Source: Hyphomicrobiales bacterium (GTDB lineage: Bacteria; Pseudomonadota; Alphaproteobacteria; Rhizobiales; Rhizobiaceae). Taken from it: 64,000 bases of DNA. The position numbers and the translations under genes were made by a program. Positions 44,553 to 53,913 of this stretch are shown here, piece after piece. Below the pieces are notes generated by a model. It was not told where the DNA came from. It made no database searches and saw only the letters and a program-made list of their open reading frames with translations. The first letter of the stretch is position 1. Each line of letters begins with the position of its first letter. Where the stretch lies: positions 22,706-86,705 of the forward strand of contig UBNV01000014.1 of NCBI GenBank assembly GCA_900466945.1. The letters run 5' to 3'.

Positions 44553-45854
44553 TCAACCCTGGTAGCCGAGAAGACGCGGCAGCCAGAGCACCGTGTCTGG
44601 AATGAAGGTGATGATGCCGAGGCAGAGCACCATCCAGAGAATGAAGGGCCAGGCGTCGCGAACGATGTCGCGCAGCGGGGCGCCCGAGATCTTCGCCACA
44701 ATGAAGAGCAACAGGCCATAAGGTGGCGTCACAAGCCCGAGCATGATGTTGACCACCACGACGACACCGAAATGGACGAGATCGATACCGAGTGCCTGAG
44801 CCGTCGGGATGAGAACCGGGACGACGATCAGGAGGATGGTCGTTCCCTCGAGGAAGCAGCCGAGCAGCAGGAGCAGAATATTGACGAAGATCAGGAAGAC
44901 GACCGGGGACATTTCCCAGCTCGTCAGGATCGCCTTGATGCTTTCGGGGATGTTTTCGATGGTGATGACATAGTTGAAGACCAAAGCACCGGCGATCAAC
45001 ATGCCGATCGAGGCGGTGGTCTTGCCACTCGAAAGCAAAGCGCCGTAGAGCGCGTGCAAGGTTATGCTCCGGTAGATGACCGTCGAAATCAGCAAGGCAT
45101 AGGCGGCGGCGAGTGCTGCAGCTTCGGTCGGGGTGGTGACCCCCGAGTAGATACAGCCGAGCAACAGGACCGGCATCATGAGGGCCGGAAGCGCCCGCCA
45201 GGTGATCCCGGGGATCTCGCGCAGCGGCACCGGTTCTTCGACCGGGAAATTCTGTCGGCGGGCAGTGATCGCAACCTGCACCATCTGCAGACCGGCCATC
45301 AGCACGCCCGGGACCATGCCAGCAAGGAAGAGATAGCCGATCGAGGCATCAGACACGAGCGCGTAGATTACCATCGGGATCGAGGGCGGAATAATCGGTC
45401 CGATCACGGAGGTGACGGCGGTGAGCGCCGCCGCGAAGCTCGGCGTGTATCGACCGCGGTCAGTCATCAGCTTCTGCATCATGCTGCCGGTGCCGGCGGC
45501 ATCGGCGATGGCCGAACCGGACATGCCGGCGAAGATGATGCTCTGCACGACATTGACCTGCGCCAGACCGCCGCGAAAACGCCCGACCAGTACGTTGCAG
45601 AAGGACAAGAGCCGTTCGGTCATCGAGCCGATGTTCATGAGCTCGGCCGCCAGAATGAACAACGGCACGGCAAGGATCACATAGTTGGAATACATGCCGT
45701 TGAGGAACTGCTCGGCCACGATCCCCATGTCGGCGCCGGAGAGCGCCAGATAGAGGATCGATCCGCAGAGCATCGAAAGCCCGATCGGAAGGCCGAGAAA
45801 GGCGAGCGCCGTGATGATCACGATCGAAAGGGAGAAAGGACTGGCCAGGTTCAT
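44553..45854 (-). CDS. TRAP transporter large permease (DctM)
   Basis: A 433-residue inner-membrane protein of the DctM family with about twelve spans. Typical phrases are AELMNIGSMTERLLSFCNVL, FRGGLAQVNVVQSIIFAGMS and GSAIADAAGTGSMM (about residues 70-130). It overlaps the small permease gene by four bases. With DctQ and DctP homologues it forms a sodium-coupled importer, here probably for quinate, shikimate or dehydroshikimate by context. Confidence 0.9.
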   Translation of the reverse strand: MNLASPFSLSIVIITALAFLGLPIGLSMLCGSILYLALSGADMGIVAEQFLNGMYSNYVILAVPLFILAAELMNIGSMTERLLSFCNVLVGRFRGGLAQVNVVQSIIFAGMSGSAIADAAGTGSMMQKLMTDRGRYTPSFAAALTAVTSVIGPIIPPSIPMVIYALVSDASIGYLFLAGMVPGVLMAGLQMVQVAITARRQNFPVEEPVPLREIPGITWRALPALMMPVLLLGCIYSGVTTPTEAAALAAAYALLISTVIYRSITLHALYGALLSSGKTTASIGMLIAGALVFNYVITIENIPESIKAILTSWEMSPVVFLIFVNILLLLLGCFLEGTTILLIVVPVLIPTAQALGIDLVHFGVVVVVNIMLGLVTPPYGLLLFIVAKISGAPLRDIVRDAWPFILWMVLCLGIITFIPDTVLWLPRLLGYQG

Positions 45855-46369
45855 ACGCCGGAACTCGCTTTGGTCGGGTCGAAGCCCTCGGGCGCCTTGC
45901 CGCGGATCGCGAGCGTGCAGAGCCAGAGGTGGCGCACGATCATGGCGATCGCGAAGACGACATAGATGGAATAGAGAATGTCGAAGCGGATCTTGAGGTA
46001 AGCCGTGCTTTCGACTTTCATGAAGGTGACGTAGTCGATCACAGCCGGCAGCGACCAGGTGAAGAGCGCAACGAGACTGGCCGAACCAATGACCTGCATC
46101 ACGCGCAGCCCGCGTGCCGACGCGGCACCCCAGAAGAGATCGAAGCGGATCTCATCGACTTCACGCACGACGAAGGCGGAACCGAACAGCACCATCCAGA
46201 TCCACAGTGCGACACTCGCCTCATGGGTCCATCCGATCGAGAGATTGAAGAGATAGCGGGAGAAGATCTGCAAAAGGAAGATCACGAACATCGCCAAAAG
46301 CATAAGGGCGAGCAGGTTCTCCGCCCGATGTCTGAGCCAGCTTCCGATAGGGGCAAATCGAGTGTCCAT
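45851..46369 (-). CDS. TRAP transporter small permease (DctQ)
   Basis: A 172-residue DctQ-family protein with four predicted spans. The family motif is seen in QIFSRYLFNLSIGWTHEASV and LWIWMVLFGSAFVVREVDEI (about residues 36-75). I take the ATG at 46369, matching usual family length; the longer frame upstream crosses the hairpin after the binding-protein gene. Confidence 0.88.
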   Translation of the reverse strand: MDTRFAPIGSWLRHRAENLLALMLLAMFVIFLLQIFSRYLFNLSIGWTHEASVALWIWMVLFGSAFVVREVDEIRFDLFWGAASARGLRVMQVIGSASLVALFTWSLPAVIDYVTFMKVESTAYLKIRFDILYSIYVVFAIAMIVRHLWLCTLAIRGKAPEGFDPTKASSGV

Positions 46370-46390
46370 AGGCCGAGCCTTTCTGATGGG

Positions 46391-46419
46391 CCGGGAGCCG
46401 GAGTGGTTCCAGCTCCCGG
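46391..46419 (-). terminator. Stem-loop between TRAP binding-protein and permease genes
   Basis: CCGGGAGC (46391-46398) pairs with GCTCCCGG (46412-46419), in the 67-bp gap before the small permease gene. No T-run; probably mRNA-stabilising or attenuating. Confidence 0.55.
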
Positions 46420-46436
46420 GTATCAATGGGATGGGC

Positions 46437-47429
46437 TCAGAGTGCTCCGACCTTTTCAAGGATGCCCTCGGGCCAGGACTTCGCCAGATCAGAGGCGAGA
46501 TACTTCTCCTGGGCGAATTTGCGGAAAGCCGCGACATCCGGCTCGTAAATCTCGAGTCCGGCAGCCTTGAACTCCTCGACCAGCGTCTTCTCCTGGGCGA
46601 GATGCTGCTCTTCGCTCCACTGCATCGCCTTGTCGGCCGCCGCCTGCACCTTCGCCTGCTGCTCCGGCGAGAGCGCCTTCCAGGTGTCGGCCGAGATGGT
46701 CAAGAGGTCGTAGCCGATCAGATGCGAAGTCATGACGATCTGCGACATGACTTCGTAGAACTTCATGTTCTTGACGTTGGGCAGCGGATTGTCCTGTCCA
46801 TCGATCGCGCCCGTCTGCAGGCCGGTATAGACTTCGGCATAGGCCACCGGCACCGGATTGGCGCCCAGCGCCTCGCCGAGGAACTGCCAGGCATCGCCAC
46901 CCGGCATGCGCAGCTTGACGCCCGAGAGATCAGCGGGCGTTGCAATCTTCTTGTCACTCTTCAGACCCACCTGGCGGGCGCCGAAATAGGTCGGCCCGAG
47001 AATGTAAACGCCAGCCTTTTCTTCGGCCATCTTCTTGAACTCGGCACCGAGCTCACTGGCAAAGAAGGCGCGCACATGGGCCGCGTCACGGAATAAATAG
47101 GCGGAGGTCAGCACCGACCACTCCGGCACCTGCTTGGCGATGTCCTGTGGGGCGATGTTACCCATCTGCAGGTTGCCGCGCTGTAGCGCCACCAGCTCGG
47201 TTCCCTGTTTGAACAGAGTGCCGCCGAAGAAGGGCTCGACCTTGAAGCCGTCCTTCAGTTCGTCGGCAAACATCTTGACCATGCCGGCGCGAATGTCCTG
47301 CTCGGAGAACACGGCCGAAAGCTTGAGCGTGACCGGCTCCTGGGCAAGCACCGGCATGGAGCCGGCCATCATTGCGCCGAGCGCGACCGAACCTGCCAGA
47401 AACATGCGGCGTGAAAATTCCATCATCAT
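46437..47429 (-). CDS. TRAP transporter substrate-binding protein (DctP)
   Basis: A 330-residue periplasmic DctP-family binding protein. The signal peptide is Tat-like (EFSRRMFLAGSVALGAMMAG) with cleavage near VLA-QE. The family's conserved Arg lies in SGVKLRMPGGDAW and the Asn/Asp region in YTGLQTGAIDGQDNPLPN (about residues 200-218). AGGAGG lies five bases upstream of the first of three in-frame ATGs. It is the second gene of the quinate/shikimate cluster. Confidence 0.9.
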   Translation of the reverse strand: MMMEFSRRMFLAGSVALGAMMAGSMPVLAQEPVTLKLSAVFSEQDIRAGMVKMFADELKDGFKVEPFFGGTLFKQGTELVALQRGNLQMGNIAPQDIAKQVPEWSVLTSAYLFRDAAHVRAFFASELGAEFKKMAEEKAGVYILGPTYFGARQVGLKSDKKIATPADLSGVKLRMPGGDAWQFLGEALGANPVPVAYAEVYTGLQTGAIDGQDNPLPNVKNMKFYEVMSQIVMTSHLIGYDLLTISADTWKALSPEQQAKVQAAADKAMQWSEEQHLAQEKTLVEEFKAAGLEIYEPDVAAFRKFAQEKYLASDLAKSWPEGILEKVGAL

Positions 47430-47550
47430 GTCTTCCTCCTCTTGTCCCTGCCCCTCCTCGGGCTTCGGGATCTTCTTCTCCCTAACCGGCCGAAGCCGGT
47501 CGACGAAATTCGTTCATGCCGGCGCAAGGGGCCGGCCCAGTCTTATCGCG

Positions 47551-48438
47551 TCAGGCGAGCTGCGCCAGGGCGATCTCATCGGTACCGGTGAGCTCCGCGA
47601 AATGGGCGAGCATGCGCTGCGCATCCGGCGCCAGTCCGGTAAACAGACCAAAAGCACCGACGGCCTGAAAGACTGCCATTCCGCCGCCATTGGCCACCCG
47701 ACAGCCGCGCCGCCGCGCCACCTGCAACAGGGCGGTCTCCAGCGGGAAATAGACGATTTCCGCGACCCAAAGCGGCGGGTTCAAGAGTTCGGCCGGCAGG
47801 GGTAAACCCGGATGCTTGTCCATGCCCATGGGCGTCGCATGCACGAGACCGCTGGCCGATGCCATGGCGCTTTCGAGATCACGGCCGGCAACGACACCGG
47901 CTCCCGGGAAGAGGTTGGCCATTTCGGAGGCGAGTTCGGCGGACCGCCCCGCGTCGATGTCGAAAATCGTCAGCGTCTGGGCGCCCATCCGAAGCACGGC
48001 GAATGCCGTCGCCGCACCGGCACCACCCGCTCCGATCTGGACGACGGATGTGAGATCGGCATCCGGCAGCTGTCGGCGGAGCCCTTCGGCAAAGCCGGAC
48101 CAGTCCGTATTGTGACCGAGCCGTTTTCCATCTCGCAGAACGACGGTGTTTACGGCTCCGAGCCGGCGCGCATCGTCCGAAACTTCGGTCAGAAGCGGCA
48201 GCACGCGTTGCTTGCAGGGATAGGTGATGTTGAGCCCGCAGAACCCGCGCGCCTCGGCTTCTGAGATCAAGGCCTCGAGATCGTCGGGGGTCTTCTTGAG
48301 CTCATTGAGATCGATGAGTTGGTAGGCATAGGCAAGGCCCTGGGCACGCCCCTCGCGCATGTGCATGGCGGGCGTCAGCGATCGCTGGATGCCGAAACCG
48401 ATCAGCCCGGCCCTCGCCTCTGTGCGCTCCTGCGTCAT
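47551..48438 (-). CDS. Quinate/shikimate dehydrogenase (AroE family)
   Basis: A 295-residue shikimate dehydrogenase-family enzyme. Substrate site: RSLTPAMH, NITYPCKQ (catalytic Lys) and GHNTDWSGF (catalytic Asp). Nucleotide site: IGAGGAGAATAF (about residues 133-144), then a basic/acidic region FDIDAGRSAEL whose Asp favours NAD over NADP. That and the catabolic context suggest a quinate/shikimate dehydrogenase working in the degradative direction. The ATG at 48438 has GGGAG five bases upstream. First gene of the minus-strand cluster. Confidence 0.87.
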   Translation of the reverse strand: MTQERTEARAGLIGFGIQRSLTPAMHMREGRAQGLAYAYQLIDLNELKKTPDDLEALISEAEARGFCGLNITYPCKQRVLPLLTEVSDDARRLGAVNTVVLRDGKRLGHNTDWSGFAEGLRRQLPDADLTSVVQIGAGGAGAATAFAVLRMGAQTLTIFDIDAGRSAELASEMANLFPGAGVVAGRDLESAMASASGLVHATPMGMDKHPGLPLPAELLNPPLWVAEIVYFPLETALLQVARRRGCRVANGGGMAVFQAVGAFGLFTGLAPDAQRMLAHFAELTGTDEIALAQLA

Positions 48439-48511
48439 GCCCACTCCCGCTCTCCATGCACGACAGTTGCTCATGTCGCGCAGCCTCCCAGCTTGATCAG
48501 AGCAATAATGT

Positions 48512-48525
48512 ACTAACTAGTTAGT
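48512..48525. promoter_or_regulatory. Perfect palindrome, probable TetR operator
   Basis: ACTAACTAGTTAGT is a perfect 14-bp palindrome midway between the divergent aroE-like and TetR genes, 73 bp from the former's start and 103 bp from the latter's. It is AT-rich against a GC-rich background. Confidence 0.65.
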
Positions 48526-48627
48526 GTCAACCATGGTGAGGCTTGATGCCGCGGTGGCGGGGTTCTATGAACAGGTGCTCGGCGCGACAAATTGCAGGCT
48601 GCGCAAGCGGATAGGGGATGGAGGAGC

Positions 48628-49275
48628 ATGACCAAGGCGGCAAAAGACACGCGTCGGAACGACCCTGAACGAACCAGGGAGGACATTCTCGACGTCGCGA
48701 CGGAGGAGTTCTCCGAATTCGGGCTGTCAGGGGCAAGGGTCGATTCGATTGCCGAGAAGACACGCACGTCGAAGCGCATGATCTATTATTACTACGGCAG
48801 CAAGGAAGGGCTCTACCTCGCCGTGCTGGAACGCGCCTATCGGAAGATCCGATCGCTGGAAGCCGACCTTCAACTTGCCGAGCTCCCTCCCGAAGAGGCG
48901 CTTCGGCAACTCATTGGAACGACATTCGACCACGACGAGCAGAACCCCGATTTCGTCCGGCTGGTCAGCATCGAAAACATTCACCATGCAATGCACATGA
49001 AGCGGTCTAACGAGATCGCCGAGCTCAACATCTCGGTCATCCGCACCATCCAGGACATCGTCGATCGGGGCCTGAAAAGCGGCGACTTCAAGCGCCAGGC
49101 GGACGCGATCGACCTGCATATGCTCATCAGCGCATTCTGCTTTTTCCGTGTGTCGAACCGCTACACCTTCGGGACCATCTTCAAGCGCGACCTCTCAGAG
49201 ACGCTCCTCTACGCGCGACACAAATCGATGATCACAGATGCGGTTCTCGGCTATTTGCGCGCAGACAATCCTTAA
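48628..49275 (+). CDS. TetR-family regulator of the quinate/shikimate cluster
   Basis: A 215-residue TetR-family protein. The helix-turn-helix spans about residues 15-62 (ILDVATEEFSEFGLSGARVD, TRTSKRMIYYYYGSKEGLYL). The C-terminal domain (IENIHHAMHMKRSNEIAELN) resembles that of regulators of aromatic-acid catabolism in proteobacteria. The ATG at 48628 follows GGAGGAG; the in-frame start at 48592 lacks one. Divergent from the catabolic genes with a palindrome between them. Confidence 0.87.
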   Translation: MTKAAKDTRRNDPERTREDILDVATEEFSEFGLSGARVDSIAEKTRTSKRMIYYYYGSKEGLYLAVLERAYRKIRSLEADLQLAELPPEEALRQLIGTTFDHDEQNPDFVRLVSIENIHHAMHMKRSNEIAELNISVIRTIQDIVDRGLKSGDFKRQADAIDLHMLISAFCFFRVSNRYTFGTIFKRDLSETLLYARHKSMITDAVLGYLRADNP

Positions 49276-49517
49276 GTTTGTCACTCGCTTTGCCGCCTCG
49301 GTTGCCCATGTTGTGAAGACCGGCATCCGGATAGAGCCGAGAAGCCCCAGCCTTCCGGTCTCCAACGATCGGGTCACGTCGGCTGCCGCACAAATCGCGC
49401 TGAAATGATGAACCACGGCGATCACAGACGGCTCGTGTTGCGCGTCTATCACCCGGTGTGAACGAGCTTTCGAGACGTGATTCCAGTCACAAGCGCGACT
49501 GACATGTTGAGGGTGAA

Positions 49518-49593
49518 TGGTGCCCGGAGGCGGATTTGAACCACCGACACGCGGATTTTCAATCCGCTGCTCTACCAACTGAGCTATCCGGGC
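49518..49593 (-). tRNA. tRNA-Phe (GAA)
   Basis: Read on the minus strand, GCCCGGATAGCTCAGTTGG begins a complete cloverleaf: anticodon loop TTGAAAA between GCGGA/TCCGC arms gives anticodon GAA; T-arm GGTTCAAATCC; acceptor TCCGGGC; encoded ACCA end. Located after infA-maf-yacG, as in other Rhizobiaceae. Confidence 0.97.
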
Positions 49594-49790
49594 ATCTCGG
49601 CTTGTTTGCAAAGCCTGCCGGTCTCTATTTCAAGACCGCCGGGGCATTTCCCCGGGAGCGAGCGGGGTTATAACATCTTGTTCGGCCATGTCCAGCGCCT
49701 TCGGCCACTTTTTTGAAGAAGATGTGAAAGTGGCAGAAAGGTGAGCGAAAACAAGGGGATCACGTGACGGTGCGTAGGCATCGCAAGGCG

Positions 49791-50003
49791 TCACGCGTAG
49801 CCGTCGTCCTCGGCCTTGGATTCGTCGTCGGCCACAGGAATGGCGTAGGAGCCTTTGAGCCATCGCGAGAGATCGAGGTTGCGGCAACGGTCGGAACAGA
49901 AGGGGTAGTTTTCCCGCGTCGAAGGCCGGCGGCATTCCGGGCAAGGCAATGCCTTGCGCAGCGGTTCGACCTTGGCGGTCCGCTGTCCATCCCCTTCCGC
50001 CAT
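49791..50003 (-). CDS. yacG: DNA gyrase inhibitor / zinc protein YacG
   Basis: A 70-residue YacG-family protein. The zinc site is CPECRRPS and FCSDRCRNLD (four Cys, about residues 21-40), followed by the conserved LSRWLKGSYAIPV. E. coli YacG inhibits gyrase. The ATG at 50003 follows the maf stop by one base; longer frames upstream are within maf. An acidic tail ends it. Confidence 0.88.
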   Translation of the reverse strand: MAEGDGQRTAKVEPLRKALPCPECRRPSTRENYPFCSDRCRNLDLSRWLKGSYAIPVADDESKAEDDGYA

Positions 50004-50004
50004 C

Positions 50005-50625
50005 TCAGCCCTCCGTCCAGCCCGTGTGCACATCGTAGCCCTCGCCCGAGAGCATCTGCAGCGTCTCGAACAGCGGCAGGCCGACAACATTTGTGTAAGA
50101 GCCGACGATCTTCTGGACGAAGCTGCCGGCAATGCCCTGGATGGCATAGGCCCCGGCCTTGCCCCGCCATTCGCCCGAGGCCAGGTAGCATTCGATGTCG
50201 TAGCCGGAAAGGCGCTTGAACCGGACCTTGGTTTCGACGATCTTCTGGCGCTGCTTGCCGTCAGGGCCGATCAGGCAGACGCCGGTGAACACCCAATGGC
50301 TGCGCCCGGAGAGAAGATTCAACGCCGAGGAGGCTTCCTGCATGATCTCGGCCTTGGGCAGGATGCGGCGACCGACGGCGACCACGGTGTCGGCGGCGAG
50401 AATGTAGCTGTCGCCCCAGGTCAGGTCCTTGCGCACCTGCAGATGGGCCGCCTTCGCCTTGTCTGCCGAAAGGCGGCGGGCAAGGGAGCGCGGGTGTTCG
50501 GATTTCTTCGGGGTCTCGTCGAGATCCATCGGCATCAGGCGTGCGGGCTCTATGCCCGCCTGCTTGAGGAGATCCACGCGGCGCGGCGACCCGGAGGCCA
50601 AAATCAGCTTCTGTCTCAGTTCCAT
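50005..50625 (-). CDS. maf: Maf-family nucleotide pyrophosphatase
   Basis: A 206-residue Maf/Ham1-like house-cleaning pyrophosphatase for non-canonical or m7G/pseudo-U/UTP nucleotides. The hallmark [14 protein letters not shown] (about residues 6-19) and [29 protein letters not shown] and [11 protein letters not shown] are all present. I chose the ATG at 50625 ([16 protein letters not shown]) because GAGGAG precedes it; an ATG at 50661 is possible. Confidence 0.9.
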   Translation of the reverse strand: MELRQKLILASGSPRRVDLLKQAGIEPARLMPMDLDETPKKSEHPRSLARRLSADKAKAAHLQVRKDLTWGDSYILAADTVVAVGRRILPKAEIMQEASSALNLLSGRSHWVFTGVCLIGPDGKQRQKIVETKVRFKRLSGYDIECYLASGEWRGKAGAYAIQGIAGSFVQKIVGSYTNVVGLPLFETLQMLSGEGYDVHTGWTEG

Positions 50626-50664
50626 CCGAACGCGCTCCTCAAGCCTCTGGTCAAAGGCCAAGGC

Positions 50665-50883
50665 TTACTTGAAGCGGTAGGTGATACGGCCCTTGGTCAG
50701 GTCGTAAGGAGTCATCTCGACCAGAACCTTGTCGCCTGCGAGAACGCGGATACGGTTCTTGCGCATGCGGCCAGCCGTGTGGGCGATGATTTCGTGTTCG
50801 TTTTCGAGCTTTACGCGGAAGGTGGCGTTCGGCAGCAGTTCCGTGACGACGCCGGGGAATTCGAGGACTTCTTCTTTAGCCAT
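50665..50883 (-). CDS. infA: Translation initiation factor IF-1
   Basis: A 72-residue S1/OB-fold protein starting [19 protein letters not shown] and ending GRITYRFK, full-length IF-1. It blocks the ribosomal A site during initiation. It is the first of the compact infA-maf-yacG group. Confidence 0.97.
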   Translation of the reverse strand: MAKEEVLEFPGVVTELLPNATFRVKLENEHEIIAHTAGRMRKNRIRVLAGDKVLVEMTPYDLTKGRITYRFK

Positions 50884-51026
50884 AGAGCGGTTGTCTTTCT
50901 TGGGGTTTTAAAGCGGGGCGCGCGAAGGGCCCCGAAAATGTGGGCGGAAACTACACAATCGCCCGGCATTTGTGAACCTTGTAGATTCGGCTTTTGGAAT
51001 TTGTTTCAAGAGGGGCAAAACCGGCG

Positions 51027-51506
51027 CTAATCCGGGGCGAGAACCAGCCTGTCACGGATCAGCTTCGTCAGGCGATCGCGGACGTCGCGATAGGCGGAAA
51101 GCCGCTGCTCGCGGCTGCCGGTCTCGACTGTCGGATCCGGCATTGGCCAGTATTCCACTTCCACCGCGGAAGACCGCGTCAATTCGAGTGCTGCGTGATG
51201 GGCTTCGGGCGTCAGCGTGATCACGAGATCGAAGTAGTCGTCTTCCATATCCTCCAGCGTCTGGGGCTGGCGGCGGCCGAGCGACAGGCCGATCTCGTCG
51301 AGCACGACATCCACGAAAGGATCGCGCTCCCCCTTCTTCACCCCGGCGGATGCGACCCAGGTGCCGGATGGCAGGGCCTGTCTTGCAACGGCCTCGGCAA
51401 TGGGGCTGCGAATAACATTCTGGCCGCACATGAACAGGATAGCGCCGGGCCGCGAGGTGCGGCGGCTATCGTCTGCGCCCTCGGTCACCGGTTCTAGCCC
51501 CGCCAA
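51027..51506 (-). CDS. Low-molecular-weight phosphotyrosine phosphatase-like protein
   Basis: A 159-residue LMW-PTP/arsenate reductase-fold protein. The P-loop [14 protein letters not shown] (about residues 26-39) keeps Cys-x5-Arg-Ser but lacks the usual second Cys (C-x-G-N-x-C-R-S). The general-acid Asp is in [10 protein letters not shown] (about residue 123). It overlaps the UPF0262 gene by 13 bases. This genomic position is conserved in rhizobia. Physiological substrate unknown. Confidence 0.82.
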   Translation of the reverse strand: MAGLEPVTEGADDSRRTSRPGAILFMCGQNVIRSPIAEAVARQALPSGTWVASAGVKKGERDPFVDVVLDEIGLSLGRRQPQTLEDMEDDYFDLVITLTPEAHHAALELTRSSAVEVEYWPMPDPTVETGSREQRLSAYRDVRDRLTKLIRDRLVLAPD

Positions 51507-51967
51507 TAGAGCACGCAGACCAGGGTAAAGAGACGGCGTGCCGTGTCGAAGTCGATCTTGATCTTGCCAGAGAGCCTGTCCATCAGCGTCTGGGAGCCAT
51601 CGTTGTGGATGCCGCGGCGGCCCATGTCGATCGCCTCGATCTGTGACGGTGTCGACGAGCGGATCGCCTCGTAATAGCTCTCGCAGATCATGAAGTAGTC
51701 CTTGATGATCCGCTGCAGGGGCGTCAGCGACAGGATGTGCACGGCGACATCCTCGCCCGCTTCCGTCTTGATCGAGAAGACGAGCTTGCGATCCATCAGT
51801 GACAGGAAGAGGTGATAGGGGCCGCCGGGATGGCCGGCGGGTTCGAACGTGTTTTCCTCGATCAGGTCGAAGATGGCGACCGCCCGCTCATGCTCGACAT
51901 CAGGGGTCGAGCGCCCGATGGTCTCGTCCAGCACGACATCTGAGAGCCGGAAGTCGCCCGCCGCCAT
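51494..51967 (-). CDS. UPF0262 family protein
   Basis: A 157-residue UPF0262 protein, conserved in alphaproteobacteria and of unknown function. Recognisable stretches are [20 protein letters not shown] near the N-terminus, and [20 protein letters not shown] and [19 protein letters not shown] in the C-terminal half. It lies three bases downstream of hisD and overlaps the phosphatase gene. Confidence 0.88.
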   Translation of the reverse strand: MAAGDFRLSDVVLDETIGRSTPDVEHERAVAIFDLIEENTFEPAGHPGGPYHLFLSLMDRKLVFSIKTEAGEDVAVHILSLTPLQRIIKDYFMICESYYEAIRSSTPSQIEAIDMGRRGIHNDGSQTLMDRLSGKIKIDFDTARRLFTLVCVLYWRG

Positions 51968-51970
51968 GTG

Positions 51971-53269
51971 CTAGTCCCCGAGATTGAGACGAATGGCGAC
52001 GGAGCGGGCATGGGCTTCCAGCCCTTCCGATTTCGCGAGCGCAATTGCGGCCGGAGCCAGTTGCCGGAGCTGATCAGGGCCAAGCCGTAGGATCGAGGTG
52101 CGCTTAACATAGTCCAGCACTCCCAGCCCCGAGGAGAAGCGTGCGGATCGCGCCGTCGGCAGAACGTGGTTCGAACCGCCGACGTAGTCGCCGATCACCT
52201 CGGGCGTATGGCGACCAACAAAGATCGCGCCGGCATTGCGGATGCCTTCGATCAGGGGTTCCGGATCGTCGACGGCCAGTTCCAGATGTTCGGCGGCGAT
52301 CCGATTGGCCAGAGGCATCGAATCCTCGAGCCTCTCGACCATGATGATCGCGCCGAAATCACGCCAGCTGGCCGACGCTGTCTCGGCACGCGGCAGGGAT
52401 TTCAGCTGCCGTTCAACGGCCGCCTCCACTGCCTCGCCGAGGGCGCGGTCATCGGTGATGATAATCGACTGGGCGCCAGGATCATGTTCCGCCTGGGCGA
52501 GAAGGTCGGCCGCCAGCCAATCCGGGTCGTTGTCCTTGTCGGCAATGATGAGAACTTCGGAGGGACCAGCGATCATGTCGATGCCGACGGTGCCAAAGAC
52601 CTGACGCTTGGCGGCTGCGACATAGGCATTGCCCGGTCCGACGATCTTAGCGACCGGCGCGATCGTTTCGGTACCATAGGCAAGGGCGGCAACCGCCTGG
52701 GCGCCGCCGATGCGGTAGATCTCGGTGACGCCAGCAATGCTGGCCGCCGCCAGGACCGTCGGGTTGATGGCACCGCCGGTGGCCGGCACGACCATCACGA
52801 CGCGGGGGACGCCAGCGACCTTGGCCGGCAGCGCGTTCATCAGCACCGAGCTCGGATAGCTCGCGGTGCCGCCCGGCACATAGAGGCCGACGGCATCGAT
52901 CGCCGTCCAGCGCGAACCGAGACCAACGCCGATCGCGTCTTCGTAAATGTCATCCTTCGGCATCTGGCGGGCGTGATGCCGCTCAATGCGCTCGGCGGCG
53001 AGCTTCAGGGCGTCAATCAGTTCAGGCGCCGTGGAGGCGAGTGCTGCTGCGATCTCTTCATCCGTGACCCGCATGGAGACGGTCGAAAAATCCACGCCAT
53101 CGAAACGTTTGGAATAGTCGGCCAGTGCCGCATCGCCACGCGCGCGCACATCGTCGATGATCTTGCGCACGACATCGTTGACGTCGTCGGACACTTCACG
53201 CTTGGTCGTCAGGAAGGCCGCAAAACGTGCCTCGAAATCCCCCGATGCCTGATCCAGCCAGATTGCCAC
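51971..53269 (-). CDS. hisD: Histidinol dehydrogenase
   Basis: A 432-residue enzyme that oxidises L-histidinol to L-histidine in two NAD-dependent steps (EC 1.1.1.23). Family stretches include GLYVPGGTASYPSSVLM, AGPSEVLIIADKDNDPDWLA and the catalytic Glu-His in IAAEHLEL (about residue 327). I place the start at the GTG at 53269 because homologues begin [M]AIWLDQAS; the in-frame ATG at 53293 would add eight residues. It lies in the conserved murA-hisD block. Confidence 0.93.
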   Translation of the reverse strand: MAIWLDQASGDFEARFAAFLTTKREVSDDVNDVVRKIIDDVRARGDAALADYSKRFDGVDFSTVSMRVTDEEIAAALASTAPELIDALKLAAERIERHHARQMPKDDIYEDAIGVGLGSRWTAIDAVGLYVPGGTASYPSSVLMNALPAKVAGVPRVVMVVPATGGAINPTVLAAASIAGVTEIYRIGGAQAVAALAYGTETIAPVAKIVGPGNAYVAAAKRQVFGTVGIDMIAGPSEVLIIADKDNDPDWLAADLLAQAEHDPGAQSIIITDDRALGEAVEAAVERQLKSLPRAETASASWRDFGAIIMVERLEDSMPLANRIAAEHLELAVDDPEPLIEGIRNAGAIFVGRHTPEVIGDYVGGSNHVLPTARSARFSSGLGVLDYVKRTSILRLGPDQLRQLAPAAIALAKSEGLEAHARSVAIRLNLGD

Positions 53270-53337
53270 GCCCCGTAATTCCCTCTCAAGCATTCCCATT
53301 TCGATGACATCGTGAAGCTCCTGCGTCACTTGCCTTT

Positions 53338-53775
53338 TCAGCCCGCTTCGTGCTCCGGACGCGCGGTCGTTTCCCAGGCGCCGCCGGTATCGGCGAGCTG
53401 GGCCTCGATGCATTCCACTTCGAGCGCAACCATTCCACCGCCCGCCAGCACAAGTTCGACGACACCATCAGGCCCCTCGCCCTTGGGCACGTAGCGGACC
53501 GCGAGCAGGCTCATCACCTCGTCGGCCTTGCTCCGATCAAAGCCGATCGAGCGCACGGCCTCCACGCGCTTGAAGCTCAGGGCCGCGCGACGCCGTTCGA
53601 AGCTCTTTGTGGCCCGCGCCGCCTTTTCCCAGACGAAGCGATTGGCCGCGAGCGAAAACAGGCCCGAACGCGCCGAAAAACTCAGATCGCCGACCTTGAA
53701 CACGGCGTCCTGCATATGGGCCGAGATGATCGCGAGATCGTCGGCATCGAGCGCCAGCAGCTTCAAGTCCGTCAT
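53338..53775 (-). CDS. DUF2948 family protein
   Basis: A 145-residue DUF2948 protein. Characteristic start LKLLALDADDLAIISAHMQD and internal FVWEKAARATKSFERRRAAL. Function unknown, but it precedes hisD throughout Rhizobiales, 68 bp upstream here, and is probably co-transcribed. Confidence 0.87.
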   Translation of the reverse strand: MTDLKLLALDADDLAIISAHMQDAVFKVGDLSFSARSGLFSLAANRFVWEKAARATKSFERRRAALSFKRVEAVRSIGFDRSKADEVMSLLAVRYVPKGEGPDGVVELVLAGGGMVALEVECIEAQLADTGGAWETTARPEHEAG

Positions 53776-53855
53776 GTCACCTCACAGTATCGCCTTTCGG
53801 CGGTGCCCGTCGAATTTCATGTTTTCGACATAGGTTGCGGCTTGTCCAGTGGCAA

Positions 53856-53880
53856 CGGGGCAAAAAGACTTTTCGCCCCG
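53856..53880 (-). terminator. Terminator-like hairpin after murA
   Basis: CGGGGC (53856-53861) and GCCCCG (53875-53880) bracket AAAAAGACTTTTC, giving a longer stem including A/T pairs. It lies 33 bp past the murA stop on the minus strand, ahead of the DUF2948 gene. Confidence 0.6.
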
Positions 53881-53913
53881 CATCGCTGCGAAAGAGTGGG
53901 ACCGAGCCGAGGC

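Noticed and set aside
49195..49611. Minus-strand frame with product containing ARIAQLVEQRIENPRVGGSN
   Set aside because: This phrase is the well-known false translation of a tRNA gene; it coincides with tRNA-Phe.
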